Below are positions 28,801 to 38,960 of a DNA stretch of 55,955 bases, piece by piece. Each line of letters starts with the position of its first letter. Position 1 is the first letter of the stretch. The translations under genes and the position numbers were made by a program. Under the pieces are notes generated by a model. That model did no database searches, had not been told where the DNA came from, and saw nothing but the letters and a program-made list of their open reading frames with translations. The DNA is from Seison nebaliae (lineage: Eukaryota; Rotifera; Pararotatoria; Seisonacea; Seisonidae): NCBI GenBank assembly GCA_023231475.1, contig JALJEE010001415.1:1-55955 (forward strand). The letters are read 5' to 3'.

Positions 28801-29261
28801 CGTTCAAAAATCACTTCATTGATTATTGTTCCATCCATCAATTGAGTTTTGGATAAAGAATTCGATTCGACGAAATCCAAAGCATTCTTCAAATAAATTA
28901 ATAAAACGATAACTGATAGTCGACGAATGTGAATGAAAGTAGATTTCGAATAGAATTTATTGAACTTAATCAAAATATGATCATTCAAATTGTTGAGAAT
29001 ATTCAAATCTGGTAAAGTGCGGAACCAACCGATAACTTCTTCGGCAAACACATTCTCCAAATGATTCATCATATTACTACGAACATTCTCTTTTATGAAA
29101 CATTTCTCCAATACATCATCATTCAAATATTTATTCTTTTCAAATTCATCGAACCCAATCTTAAATCCATTCACTTCCATCAACATGTGCCACATTTCAT
29201 CATACATCGAATTCTCATAAAAGAAATGTATCTCATTCTTAAAATAACGATAATAATCCAT
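25821..29261 (-). CDS. large helical-repeat protein, possibly SCC3/STAG-like
   Basis: An uninterrupted frame of 1146 residues, very rich in Leu, Ile, Phe and Asn with predicted helix pairs throughout. This suggests a HEAT-like alpha-solenoid. The last ~120 residues are acidic and disordered (SSNLDDDMGD, SSESVSSPETRS). I do not recognise it with confidence. Residues ~108-128 (FIHIRRLSVIVLLIYLKNAL) resemble the segment before the stromalin-conserved domain of STAG/SCC3. Residues ~151-235 (FERLFDTDEFIRSKILNYIF and what follows) share that domain's spacing of charged, IR and DP.LK positions. STAG proteins are about the same length (near 1200) and bind the kleisin in cohesin. A kleisin gene lies 2.1 kb away in divergent orientation. 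This is a weak, pattern-level match, and other HEAT-type nuclear proteins are possible. The coding region itself is secure because of its length. Confidence 0.6.
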   Translation of the reverse strand: MDYYRYFKNEIHFFYENSMYDEMWHMLMEVNGFKIGFDEFEKNKYLNDDVLEKCFIKENVRSNMMNHLENVFAEEVIGWFRTLPDLNILNNLNDHILIKFNKFYSKSTFIHIRRLSVIVLLIYLKNALDFVESNSLSKTQLMDGTIINEVIFERLFDTDEFIRSKILNYIFSFVEFHKEIMTDPILKRLLMIFPIHQTFIEEIIITFLQKRNDFLFFRNTLSHFQYQLVNSHTIRSYELYNRLLMFLPNIPLTFDGTFITQTITSNVQYKNIGTTILLQELRRSLNEEKSLFNSLREIDNENLIKTYSTFPKILSLLGFNSFQQHLLNMRIKEDWLLNLIKIFRHIPTNFDDTEDYYRNINGINILFYVNNILSLIPQFICDIDIYLNCLNRTNNITNRSILVKLLNFIILTILNGHFSLMTKTSDMKTILLLKMTNWPLVTTTGAKWKISSINKKRNNVISRIIHYFYNREIDMDVHIYLLPAILSISNDFLPLQNFLQKIEQFFFHTRNISILIFISYYFDKHRVKRLRNLIDRTELSMIDELKGIISIIDQIQMNDIHHIMKINVEEKLNLFKKYYVLKTYDNFTTLKEIDKCLIKVLKVVVDRLLENIDYYEIILILFNNFYEIIRQYFLNYYSFTPSKRYDELHELLEEFVHCSSKLLSSSSYGFGNSVGEYCSYKFLLTSLTYVKVIELLVNLTSYSNSHVIDERSLIVNDVIDMERMTFELRKFLEENIFCENRKLSRNIYHIFPFNYLRKRIMPNEIRRNYDKSLKFSNNYYILLFIKLIEWKCISLLNFDHILLNTFHLTLFHEDVFQLMKKMFNTNQFKFGICISRTIQLFHYKTLCHTHQVNVENVSELKFVKLSEVEYTEIVEKTIKFGKELIKILHNFFIISSYTFYSFNWNLLNFIFDLFDISKTIFPRSSLLVLLEKEGIKDYYLKMFQEIISIYDKQFDLYQLKDKHIKLFLSSYNDSMTNDTTTFSFKDGYPRDEFYEQYENILLLIKNRKGQLSLMGSTLENLKCFPIHSHDDFTGTSTFEEFTSTLDTPETKGERFPTNIPNPLFKLDVEMTDNIQSEKSVSHSSNLDDDMGDGTSNEFHNDNQIYENSKSSESVSSPETRSLTEDIYQELLQFQKYSFTQLLFEEL

Positions 29262-29779
29262 TTCGTATATGTTTTAGTAAAATGAAAGTTGTTTCATACT
29301 CATCATCGTTACAATTATCAAAATTCATATACAATATTTATCAATCTTTTACAACTGTTTTTTTCAAGTTAAGAATTCAAATTTTTCTATGAGAAATAAT
29401 TTGACTTTTCATTTCACTCACAAACACAAAATCCAGTTTCTTTACTTGAAAATTGAAATTGAACGAAAACCTTCAAATATCTGGATGACATAACACATCT
29501 AACTTCGTTTCATTTAACTGTTTTGTGAAGAACAATGTAATTTAAATGATCCAGCTATACAAAACGGTCTTTCAAATATTTCTTCTAAAGTTCTTCGCTG
29601 TAATAATAAATATAGTATCATGATTTTATATTAATGATTGTTGAAAAAGAATTCCTTCAAATAAAATTAGTTGGATATGACTCGTTTTGTTGTGGAGAAT
29701 TTTTATTTACAATATTTGTAAAGAAGAACCATTTGTTAGAAGAATTTCATCTTAAAAAATTAAATATCAGTTACACACC
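29262..29779. other. spacer upstream of the helical-protein gene
   Basis: AT-rich, no open frame of note. It should contain the promoter of the minus-strand gene ending upstream at 29261. No motif recognised. Confidence 0.45.
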
Positions 29780-29942
29780 TTCCACGCATAATCGCGAAAC
29801 AACATACCCCTGAATATCGAAAGTTATATTGGGGCATACGTTGCGCAATGGTCTATGCACGTTCCCAACGCCACAACGATGAGACGCACATCTCACACAA
29901 CGTAGAGATCTCCTACTACTGACCAGAACAATATTTCAATTT
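29780..29942 (+). mobile_element. SINE-like dimeric repeat, truncated copy
   Basis: From 29831 it carries a GGGGC start, a Pol III A-box-like core (TTGCGCAATGG, consensus TRGYnnAnnnG) and the conserved block GTAGAGATCTCCT near 29902. It ends ACAATATTTCAATT. The 50 bases before it (TTCCACGCAT ... CGAAAGTTATATT) match the last part of the first monomer in the copy at 41121, so the element is a dimer truncated at its 5' side. Its 3' end abuts the 3' end of a LINE lying in the opposite orientation. Confidence 0.75.
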
Positions 29943-31080
29943 ATTATTTTTTTTATTAATACAACAAATCTCCGCGAGGTAAACTGAAAAGAAAACGAGA
30001 TAACTCAGCTGATGAATTATTGGAAATGAGTGATTTACCTTGAACCACGTGAGTACGAAGAGAGTTAGGAATGAAGGAGTAGATATTAAAATTGTTGATC
30101 ATAGAGTGTTAAGTTCCAGAGAAGTAGGTACTGTTAATGAATAATAATTAGAAAAGAAGTTGTTAGGAAAAGAGAATAATTCGCATTGATTAAAAGATGG
30201 AACCGAAAAATCGGAGGAAGTATTAGATTCTAGTAATTTTACATACCTAACCACGATAAGAAGTGGTAAGGGCTTTAATTCCGAGATAGAGAACATAAAT
30301 GCTCTGTTGAACGGTTTACCACACCCGAGTAACATCCGTATTGTTCTGTTATATGTTCGATCGATACATCGTAATAACTTATGAGTTGAAGATAATGAGA
30401 CAGCGAGACCGTAGAAATCACAACAATAAGTTACGAACAGTCGAAATTTCAGCGAAATTGGAAAAAATTTGCAACGGTGAAAGAAAGAATAGAACATCTG
30501 CAAAAATTTCCATCTAATGTAATCAACCAATTTCGAAGATTTTTTTTCTGTTATCCATCTGACAACCCAGAAATTCAATTTCATTCGAAATTATTAAACT
30601 GAAATTACTACATGAATAGAGATTATGAATGTTCGTCAGAATTTTGGATTTAGAATCATTGATTTGAATCCAAATTTTTCCCAATCGAGATTTCACAACA
30701 TTGAGAATGTTGAGACAATTTTTCGCGGTATTACAATAAATAACCATATCGTCCGCATAAAAGTAAAGTACCGGAAGAACAAGACTCCCAATTTTGAAAG
30801 AATAATGATTATTTACATGACACAGAATTTCATCAACTAACTTACCGAAAATTCAAGGAGCCAATATTGAACCTTGTCGCAAACCTTTGTTTTAATACCA
30901 AAGAATTCAGAGAAACAAGAATTCCATTTGACTACAACTTGAGCATTAGTCGATATGAGTTTAATGAAATTAATCGAATAAGAGTCGAGACCAGCCTCAT
31001 CTAGAACTCGTAGTCCATCTTGTAAATTGACAGAATTGAAAGCCTTTGAGGCGTCCAGATTATTCCGTCCAGAATCATTT
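29943..31080 (-). mobile_element. 5'-truncated, decayed non-LTR retrotransposon (LINE)
   Basis: Reading on the minus strand from about 31080 to 29958, the reverse transcriptase is recognisable in order. Motif A is at ~31050 (LDASKAFNSVN). RQGSILAP is near 30870. The catalytic FYADDMVIYCN is near 30750, and the thumb region and long C-terminal domain run to FSLPRGDLLY and a stop. Several reading-frame breaks are visible: at least one shift just before RQGS, a stop just after LAP, and a further shift near 30100. It is therefore dead. The endonuclease and RT finger regions are missing. The C-terminal domain aligns with the copy at 55029-55613 (IDRTYNRTIRML versus IDRAYNRLIRRL), so the two belong to one family but are well diverged. 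It ends in an A/T-rich tail. Confidence 0.85.
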
Positions 31081-31359
31081 TAAAGTTTAGCTTCAAACTT
31101 GAAAAAATTAAATAATTCTTTTTAATTTTCAATGTGATTCTAAAGAGTTTATTAATTGATTTGGGGACATTTAAGATTATCATTGAATGATGAATGTATT
31201 GATTGAAAAAAAATTGAGTAGAATGTGGTCAATAGAAAAATGTAGAGAATGTGATGGAAATAATTGGTAAATTTATTTAATTTATTTTAGTTCCATTTTC
31301 CAGATTTTGTGCCATATCAGAAAGAAAAATCACGTATATTAATAAATATTTAATCAGAA

Positions 31360-33132
31360 ATGGATGAATGGAATGTTTCGGAATTGATGGGTGAGAATGG
31401 GAATGTTCTCAATCAGATCTGGCTAGCGGCTCACATTAATAGTCGACTAACGAAAAATCAGATAAATCAAACAGAATTGCTCGATTGTTTTAGTTGTCTG
31501 AATGAATTGGAATCATCTCAAATTGATTTGAGTATATGTGGATATCTCATTCGAGGTATCGTCTACATTATCCGTCAGAAGTTTTCAGTGGCGAAAGAAG
31601 GAATCATTAAAATGCAGAACGTTATCGGAAGAAGTGTGACGGATGTGCATATAATTGTCGATCTCAACAAATTGCCTCAATATATTTTTGATACACAAAT
31701 TTGTGACATTTCTCTTAATACGAAAGCGTTGAATAAAGAGAACGTTTCTGGAGATGAAGGTGAATCGGTGGTTAGTTTAGAAATATTGAAACCGAAAGCG
31801 AAAAAACGGTTTCGTAAACGGATTCCTACTGCACAAAAACCGACGAAAAGTGTATCGATTGCTGCACCAGAATATTTGCCTCAACAACTACCTGCAACAA
31901 CGATGCAAGAGATAAATGAATTGATAGATAGTGTACGACAATCGCCACTTAAAACGAAGAAGAATTTCTCAATTCTCGATAGTTTAGTTGATAAGAGAAC
32001 CGAACGTGAAAAATTCCAAACACTCGAAGTGAATGAACAAGTCGCATATGATTTCGATATGGATCATTCAAATCTCTTTCCCGCCGATGTAGATATGGAG
32101 ATAAGAGATATGACTTTAACGGAAGAGAATATAGATATCCATAATTCAACAATTGGAGAAATGGATAATGTGAGATCACTTGAATTACCTGAACAATTAT
32201 CATCAATTAAAGAAGTGACAATGAATAAAACGATGAATGATTCAAGAGTGACGGATGTTGAAGAGACACCGACTCCATTGAGAAGAAGTAGGAGGAAAAG
32301 TGTGATGAGAAAGACTCAATCAAAATTACCATTAAATTTCCGTTCAATTTCTATTCGATTTACCGACGAATATTTCAATACTCTTCGACGAAAACGTTTA
32401 CCAATCGAAAGAAATTTTGTTGATAATCATATTTCGAAAGCGTTAAAATCCTGCACGAAAACTTGGAAGGTTTTATGCGACTCCGATCCATTGATGGAAC
32501 CGATAATCATTGATGAATCGAATCTTCTCGTTTTGAATGATTTGGAAGTGACAGATGATCATTTTTTTCTTCCAGAAACTGTTGAACACGAACAAGAAAT
32601 AGAGACAATTATTCATAATGATGGAACAGTGGAAGAGGGAGCAAAGAATGATAATGAACAATATATGGGACAATTGTCAAAGAGACGACATGTCGATTCA
32701 TTAGATAATCTTCCATCATTCCAACCAGAATCAATGACAGCTGATGACGTTGTCGCTTTCGATCAATTGAGAACGACAGACGATGCAATTTATGATAATT
32801 TCGAGAATGAATCATTATTGAGAAATGAAAATTTATCGAATCATTCCATTCACTTTCTCAAATCGTCAATGAAGCAAATGGAGAATTTGAATGAAGAATC
32901 ATTGAATCTCTTAAATAATTTAGCGGAATGTCTCCAATTTCGAGAGTCAATATATTTCAGTGATATCATATCATTAAATAAACAGAATGGTAAGAGACCA
33001 GCACAATGCTTCTCAAATCTCCTCCATTTACTCAACAAAGATTTATTTGGAGCCGAACAAGAAATGAGGAAATCGTTCAACGACTCTAGTTACATTCAAG
33101 ATATTCGAATTTTCCCATTATCGAAAATTTAA
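31360..33132 (+). CDS. alpha-kleisin cohesin subunit (RAD21/REC8 type)
   Basis: An intronless frame of 590 residues. The N-terminus (LNQIWLAAHINSRLTKNQI at about 17-35, then ICGYLIRGIVYIIRQKFSVA) matches the kleisin N-terminal helical domain pattern KIWLAAHWDKKLTK ... SGHLLLGVVRIY..K. That domain inserts into the SMC3 neck. The middle is long, polar and acidic, as in the family. The last ~80 residues (FSDIISLNKQNGKRPAQCFS, NLLHLLNKDLFGAEQE) match the C-terminal winged helix that binds the SMC1 head, with the usual R.AA..F..LL pattern. The protein closes the cohesin ring during sister-chromatid cohesion in the nucleus. Whether it is the mitotic or the meiotic form cannot be told; no clear separase ExxR site was pinned down. 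The start codon is the first in frame after an upstream stop. Confidence 0.85.
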   Translation: MDEWNVSELMGENGNVLNQIWLAAHINSRLTKNQINQTELLDCFSCLNELESSQIDLSICGYLIRGIVYIIRQKFSVAKEGIIKMQNVIGRSVTDVHIIVDLNKLPQYIFDTQICDISLNTKALNKENVSGDEGESVVSLEILKPKAKKRFRKRIPTAQKPTKSVSIAAPEYLPQQLPATTMQEINELIDSVRQSPLKTKKNFSILDSLVDKRTEREKFQTLEVNEQVAYDFDMDHSNLFPADVDMEIRDMTLTEENIDIHNSTIGEMDNVRSLELPEQLSSIKEVTMNKTMNDSRVTDVEETPTPLRRSRRKSVMRKTQSKLPLNFRSISIRFTDEYFNTLRRKRLPIERNFVDNHISKALKSCTKTWKVLCDSDPLMEPIIIDESNLLVLNDLEVTDDHFFLPETVEHEQEIETIIHNDGTVEEGAKNDNEQYMGQLSKRRHVDSLDNLPSFQPESMTADDVVAFDQLRTTDDAIYDNFENESLLRNENLSNHSIHFLKSSMKQMENLNEESLNLLNNLAECLQFRESIYFSDIISLNKQNGKRPAQCFSNLLHLLNKDLFGAEQEMRKSFNDSSYIQDIRIFPLSKI

Positions 33133-33314
33133 GAATAGAAATAGAAATTCGTTTTCTTCCTCAATTGAATTTATTCATTCATTCATTTTATGATTTCAAT
33201 AAACCATTATTCTTTTTTATTCCTGTTTGATGATATAAAAATTTAAAAAAATTATATTTATAAATAGAATAATTTATTTTCATAAAATTTCATAAATTCA
33301 CAAAAAATTAGTTT

Positions 33315-34514
33315 TTAATTAACACTCTCAATTTGATTGTTGCGTCTACAACAATTGAATGAGAAGAAATTCTTTATGACTTTAACAGCTATTAATCGAA
33401 AAGATTTCAAAGATAAATAAATGAACCAAAAATTGAAGGAATAAAAAGTTAGATAGAAGACACTACTGGTAGCGTAAGCGAGATTAAGTTTCCAAAACGG
33501 TTCACCTTTCACTTCATTCGAACTGATATATTGAAGAACGTAAATTATGTAATTGGGTAAACTTAAAAGACAATCGGCGATATTTTGAACGAGAAGTAAA
33601 ATGGTAATTTTGCGGATATCTAACGAATTATTCTCCTCTCGACACACTATACAAAATGAAGAGATCATACTCAATATGGCAAGAAGTGAGAATAGATATG
33701 GAATGATTTCCACAGTTAAAATGCGGAAAATACTATAAACGAAATTGCGTTCGATTCCATGAATGGTGGCAAAGAAGCATTCGAATGATTTCGAAGTGAC
33801 AACATGTAAATGTTCGATTAAAGTGAAAATTGTAGTTGGAATGACAATGAAGAGTACTCGCTGGAGCATATAAGATGCAGGAAGTGACAATTTGAAAAGA
33901 TATCGGAATGATTTGACGAAGAAAGTGTGTCTGAAATTTTCGACGATCTTTCTTGGTAGAATCTTCTTCCTTTTTCGATACATTAAATATCGTTCCATGT
34001 TAATAATCACTTGCATCCATGTTGACATTTGGAAACTGCTATGGAAAATATAAAGAAGGAAAATACACCAACTCTCATCCATCATCATCTCATTATCAGC
34101 AATCAGATATGAGAGGAATGCAGCAATCATCGATAGAATGAGATGCCAAATTGATCGATAGAAAAGATAGAAATACATTTTCAAATTGAATTGTCGCGTG
34201 ACGATGTTGAGAGCATCTTCCTCTTTCAACTTGTTGCTTTTCTCCAATTCAACTTCACTTCCTCGACTATTGTCGTCGTTGTTATCGTCCATATCGCTGT
34301 TCGTATCACGTACACTTCCATAATTGTTCATTCGATTTCTCAATTCATTCACTTCACTCCGAATCAATTTAGAGAAGACTCGTAAACTCAACAAATTGAA
34401 GATACTACCACAAATCAAATGTATCGATGTAAATCCCACACGAACTAATCGAATGTCGTTCGGCATATTTCCAATATCTTCTCCAAAATCTAAATTTTCG
34501 ATAATCTTCAACAA
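33315..34514 (-). CDS. seven-transmembrane receptor, rhodopsin-like (class A) GPCR
   Basis: An intronless frame of 399 residues with seven hydrophobic segments. The best landmarks are the TM3 end (QVIINMERYLMYRKRKK), where MERY stands in for the DRY motif, and a Cys before TM3 (ESWCIFLLYIF) that can pair with a Cys in the second extracellular loop (SKSFECFFATIHG). The first cytoplasmic loop is unusually long (about residues 48-110), Asp/Asn-rich and acidic. TM7 (FYSFNFWFIYLSLKSF) lacks the canonical NPxxY. The layout resembles invertebrate peptide receptors of the FMRFamide-receptor-like group. The ligand is unknown. The gene converges on the kleisin with a 180-bp gap. Confidence 0.78.
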   Translation of the reverse strand: MLKIIENLDFGEDIGNMPNDIRLVRVGFTSIHLICGSIFNLLSLRVFSKLIRSEVNELRNRMNNYGSVRDTNSDMDDNNDDNSRGSEVELEKSNKLKEEDALNIVTRQFNLKMYFYLFYRSIWHLILSMIAAFLSYLIADNEMMMDESWCIFLLYIFHSSFQMSTWMQVIINMERYLMYRKRKKILPRKIVENFRHTFFVKSFRYLFKLSLPASYMLQRVLFIVIPTTIFTLIEHLHVVTSKSFECFFATIHGIERNFVYSIFRILTVEIIPYLFSLLAILSMISSFCIVCREENNSLDIRKITILLLVQNIADCLLSLPNYIIYVLQYISSNEVKGEPFWKLNLAYATSSVFYLTFYSFNFWFIYLSLKSFRLIAVKVIKNFFSFNCCRRNNQIESVN

Positions 34515-35381
34515 AATGATTTTTGCGCAAAAATATTTTTAGCGAATTTTTCTTCTTCTGATAGACTGATAACCTTCTCTTGAATGATGAGAATTAAATT
34601 GAGTCATCTTTGTCAGATTCTTTCTCATTTTTTAAGTTTTCCTAATAGTTGATTTCAAAATAAAATGTTGAATTTAACAAATTAATTTTCTTTGACAAAA
34701 TTCAATATTTTTTCGTTCTCTTCTCCATCTCTCTTCTCAATATAAGATTGATGGCATGAAATTTAATCAAATTTCCAATTAAACTAATGATAAGTGAATT
34801 CTTACAGTTATTTTCATTCTAATTAATCTTCTTAAATTATTCCTGTGAAAATTTGCCGACATGATGATATCGAGTTAGTTTCTCAGAGAGCAAATTAGAT
34901 TAAATATTATGGAATGGTGAAATAATAATTTTAATTTGAAAATAAATGAAAATTGACGACTAGTTTCAAGACGAGAAAACTATAAAGTTTTCGATTTTCG
35001 GAAATTTCTAAATACAACATGTCAAATGACGTCATCACGTTAACCAGAAACAAAATATTTTCTTAATAAAAATCTTTCAAATATAGATAACTATTTGTGG
35101 ATTAAATCCGGAATTTTGTTCGATTTTAAATAATTTTAATTTAATTAATTTACAGTAAACATAATTTTCATGTACAATTCATTAAAAATTAATAAAAAAT
35201 AATATTTCGGATATTTTCTTCATGTCACTGGAGGAAACGTTGGATAACATGGAACTGCAACTAACTATTTAAATTTCCATCAAATGGTGAGAGTACAAAT
35301 GGCTTTGCAGAGAGTATACTTCTTCGAAAGTTTCATCATGAATTCTCTAATTGAATATATCGAGTTGTGAAACAGAATAAG
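34515..35381. other. divergent spacer
   Basis: It lies between the 5' ends of the receptor (minus) and endonuclease V (plus) genes and should contain both promoters. It is AT-rich with no gene or repeat recognised. Confidence 0.5.
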
Positions 35382-36524
35382 ATGAATGAATTTCCGTTAA
35401 AATATGATTATGAATTATTAAAAAAGTTCTGATTTATTTACGTCTGTCAAATCTGAACATTTCCGACACTTCTCATTTAGAGAACAAGTTGATTGTTCGA
35501 AGAAAATCGAATATGAAACTAGTAAATTTCTGGAGAATAATTTTCAGAGTTTAGATGTAATCGTCGGATTAGATATTTCTTATTCGACGATCGATGAAGA
35601 TTTGGCATTCGTTGGATATGTCGTCATGTCTTTAAAGCGAATGAGAGAAATGAAGAAGAAAAATCGATTATCAAGCACGAAAGTGTGGGAAACAGCGGAT
35701 TGTTGTGTTTTAGATAAGGAATGTCGAAGAATCAATTTGAGAGAATTGGGCTCAATACCATATCGATCAGGATTCCTCGCCTATCGAGAAATGGTTGCTT
35801 ATCGTCCTCTACTCAACATGTTGTTAAGTAAAATTAAAAATAGTTAATAATATTTTTCCAAAATTTCTCATGATCTAATTGCACAGACATTGTGCCCGAT
35901 ATCGATTTAATTATTGTGGATGGGAATGGTCGATATCATGAGAGAGAATATGGAATTGCATCAGCCATCGGCTATGAATTCAATTATCCAACCATAGGTG
36001 TCGCTAAGAAATTTTATCATATCTCTGATGGTTTGAATAAACGGTCGTCGATATATCAGGATGGAATATCGTTATTAGTCGATGGTGGCGAATGTATCTT
36101 TGTGGAACGATGTCAATTCTTTCAGGAACAAATTGTTCCTGGTACGATGATGAAATTGATTAAAAGGAAATTTATTTTCAAGAATGATAATATTCATGAA
36201 ATAGAATGTTTACAATCACTGAACGGAATAAGAAACGATGAATTCTTCAAGAAATGTTTAATGACAATTATCCGACCTATTTCATCTTCCAAACAATTGT
36301 TATTTGTTAGTGTTGGAAATAAAATCAATTTACTTGAATCGACAATTATTGTCCAATTCATTTGTCAACTGACTTCGTTGAGATTGTGCGAAATCACACG
36401 ATATGTCGATATTTTTACTCGTCGACAATTGAGAGTTGACCAAAATTCTCTCAAATCGTCTTCTCGTACAACCACCAGTGGCGACAACAACTCTCACGAT
36501 GATGACGATGACGATGACGATTAA
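35382..36524 (+). CDS. endonuclease V (deoxyinosine/inosine endonuclease)
   Basis: Three exons, 35382-35425, 35481-35842 and 35887-36524, with introns of 55 and 44 nt, give 347 residues. The start ATG opens a short first exon, and the phases (2, then 1) join correctly. Family marks are all present. VGLDISYS supplies the first catalytic Asp at residue 46. IPYRSGFLAYRE carries the Pro-Tyr strand-separating wedge and the catalytic Glu. LIIVDGNGRYHEREYGIASA carries the second Asp, followed by PTIGVAKK and, near the end, RYVDIFTRRQLR, as in the animal enzyme. The enzyme cleaves the second phosphodiester 3' to inosine; animal forms act mainly on RNA. A C-terminal run of eight Asp encoded by GAT/GAC repeats is an unusual addition. 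The gene looks intact. Confidence 0.96.
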
Positions 36525-38960
36525 TCGATTGTAACGAAGTTTCAATAACTCTTTTTCTTATTATAATAATTTTTATAATTGTCAATAAACTATTCGAAAT
36601 TCCGATAAAAAATCAAAAATTTATCTCTTATAATTTAGTTGTGAGATCAGAAAAATTAAATTTCGATTAAAACCGAAACAATAATGATTGTTTTTTCGAC
36701 GAAACAGGATGGGAAAGAAATTTCATGAAAACTTCATTATATCTTCATTATGTAATGTCACATGGAAGCAGGAAAATAGGATGCTAAAGGAAGGAAAACA
36801 GAATATTAATTTTTCTAATAATATGATTGTGATGAGTAGAAATAAGACGATAAAGATGTTCATGGAGATTCTTGTTCATTTTTAAAGTTTTCAGTTCGGC
36901 AACAAATGAATTAAATTATTAGGGAGAAAGAATTGAATGAAGCATAAATTAATTTAGTTGAATTTTATACAAACAAGAATAAAATTAAATAAAATTTGGG
37001 CTAGGGGAGTGATAAGCGAAGAAAATGAAATGTCCTTCAATTGATGTCTCTCCACATAATGCCAAACAATAATCTGGTTTATACCTCTTTCTATATCACA
37101 CCAATATTTTCTTCCAATTTTCCGATTATTGAATTATGAGATAAGATATGAATGTTATTGATGAATGATAATTCTTCAATATATAAGTTGATCTCAAACA
37201 AATCGACTAATATTTCCCCCCAAAAATTTGTTCTTACTGTTAGAAAAATTCATTTTTCTCATAAACAAACCATTTTTTCTTTAGCTCGATTTCTGCTTGA
37301 TCAATCTCTATTCTTCAATCTTTTTCGGTTTATTCTCAGCAGTTCAATCAATTCTTCTTTAGCATTATTTTTCCAATTATTCAGAATTATGTTCAACTGT
37401 TCAATTATTTCATCTAAATTAATCACTTAAATTGAGTAGGAGATGAAGGAAAAGGAGTTTGTTTCTTTTGGAAGAGATCCGCTTATAATTTTCCCAAAAA
37501 AAATTCTCTGAAGAAACGTCTACTATTGAATGTTAGTTTGTGTAGATGTGTGAGAGAATAAGGAAATATAGAATAGTGTTACATAATGAGATGACTTAAT
37601 TATGTTGGAGTTATGTCTAACTAATTTAACGTGTTTATTCGTCCCAAATTAGTTGAACGACGGAACGATATAGAATTTCTTTTAGAACAATCCTATTAAA
37701 CTTTGCAGAAAGATATTTTTTCATACAAAGTTGGATGAATAAGATTTTCAAATGAATAGGAATTTCTATGTGAATATTCTTCTAGGAGGGCAATTGTGTT
37801 CTCTGTGAATGTGGAGAGTCCTTCGGTTCTAAAACAATTTCTTCTTTATCAGATAATTTGTGTGATAAGGAAGTATTGTTTACTTTAGCAGTGGGCGATA
37901 TATATTTAGTGAAAATTGTCGTCTATGAAATGTTGTGATTGTCCGATGGAGAATTTGTTCTTTCATTTCAACCGTTCTCATTGATAAGATGAAGAACAAT
38001 GAACGAAAAGTTCGCATTTTCGTTGTTATGGTTGTTCGAAGGTTATCGTGTCAGAAAAGTTTCATGAGTTTTTACTTATTTCTCTTCTATTATTATTCTT
38101 CAATACTCTATCTATTCCGTTCATTTATTTCCTCCTCAATTTAATTTCCATAGACAAAACGTAATAAATAAAAAGTGCTTACGTCAATAAGATTATTATC
38201 TTCCCACTGAAATTCCTTCAACGAGACGAGGAGTTCAGATTAAGACGAAATTCTTGTTCGATTATTTGGAAGAAAATTTGAATAGTAATTATTAATAAAT
38301 TCATTAAATTCATAAATTTTTCAATGAAATATGTTTGTTAAATTAGTAAAGTTTTATCAAAAATTCATTTGTAGTTTATTTGTAAGAATTAAACGATTTA
38401 TTCTGATAAACAATTCTTTCTCTTTCAAATTCAATTTTCATGACCGTTTCCAATATGTTCACAGACTTTGTTTTCTTTATTTGTTTTTCTCATGTTCATT
38501 CCATGTTCGATGTTCTCATGAAAATAATGTTTCCGCTTCCATTTCTTCCATCATTGGCCATTCTCTAAATTGTTGACATGAACGGACACTTTCCTCAAAC
38601 ACCCGTCGACTAATAGAAAAATGATGACATGTATTTCGGAATGATGATGGATGGCTGATCCTGATGAAGAGAATGATGAACTTTTCGACGATTCTAATGA
38701 TACCAGTTCACTTTATTGAAGAGATGACACATTGTCCGATAAATGAGTTGATGGACCATAAAATTATGTAATTCTTTGATAGGAAAGAGAAGAACTCCCT
38801 CTTCACCCAACGAGTTAATGCTTCATTCATGAATAAACAGTTTTAAGAGAAAAGTATAAGGTAATTTTTCATTTCCACCTGAATCATTATTTCCATTTCC
38901 TAATACGTATCATCAAATCCTCATTATTTCATTATTTATTTTGCGATTCGAAAATTTCGA
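36525..38960. other. spacer, no gene seen
   Basis: About 2.4 kb of AT-rich DNA. The open frames near 36688, 37152, 37935 and 38331 are short and compositionally like random AT-rich sequence. The left end holds the endonuclease V 3' region (AATAAACTATT near 36583), and the right end should hold the promoter of the 38961 gene. Confidence 0.45.
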
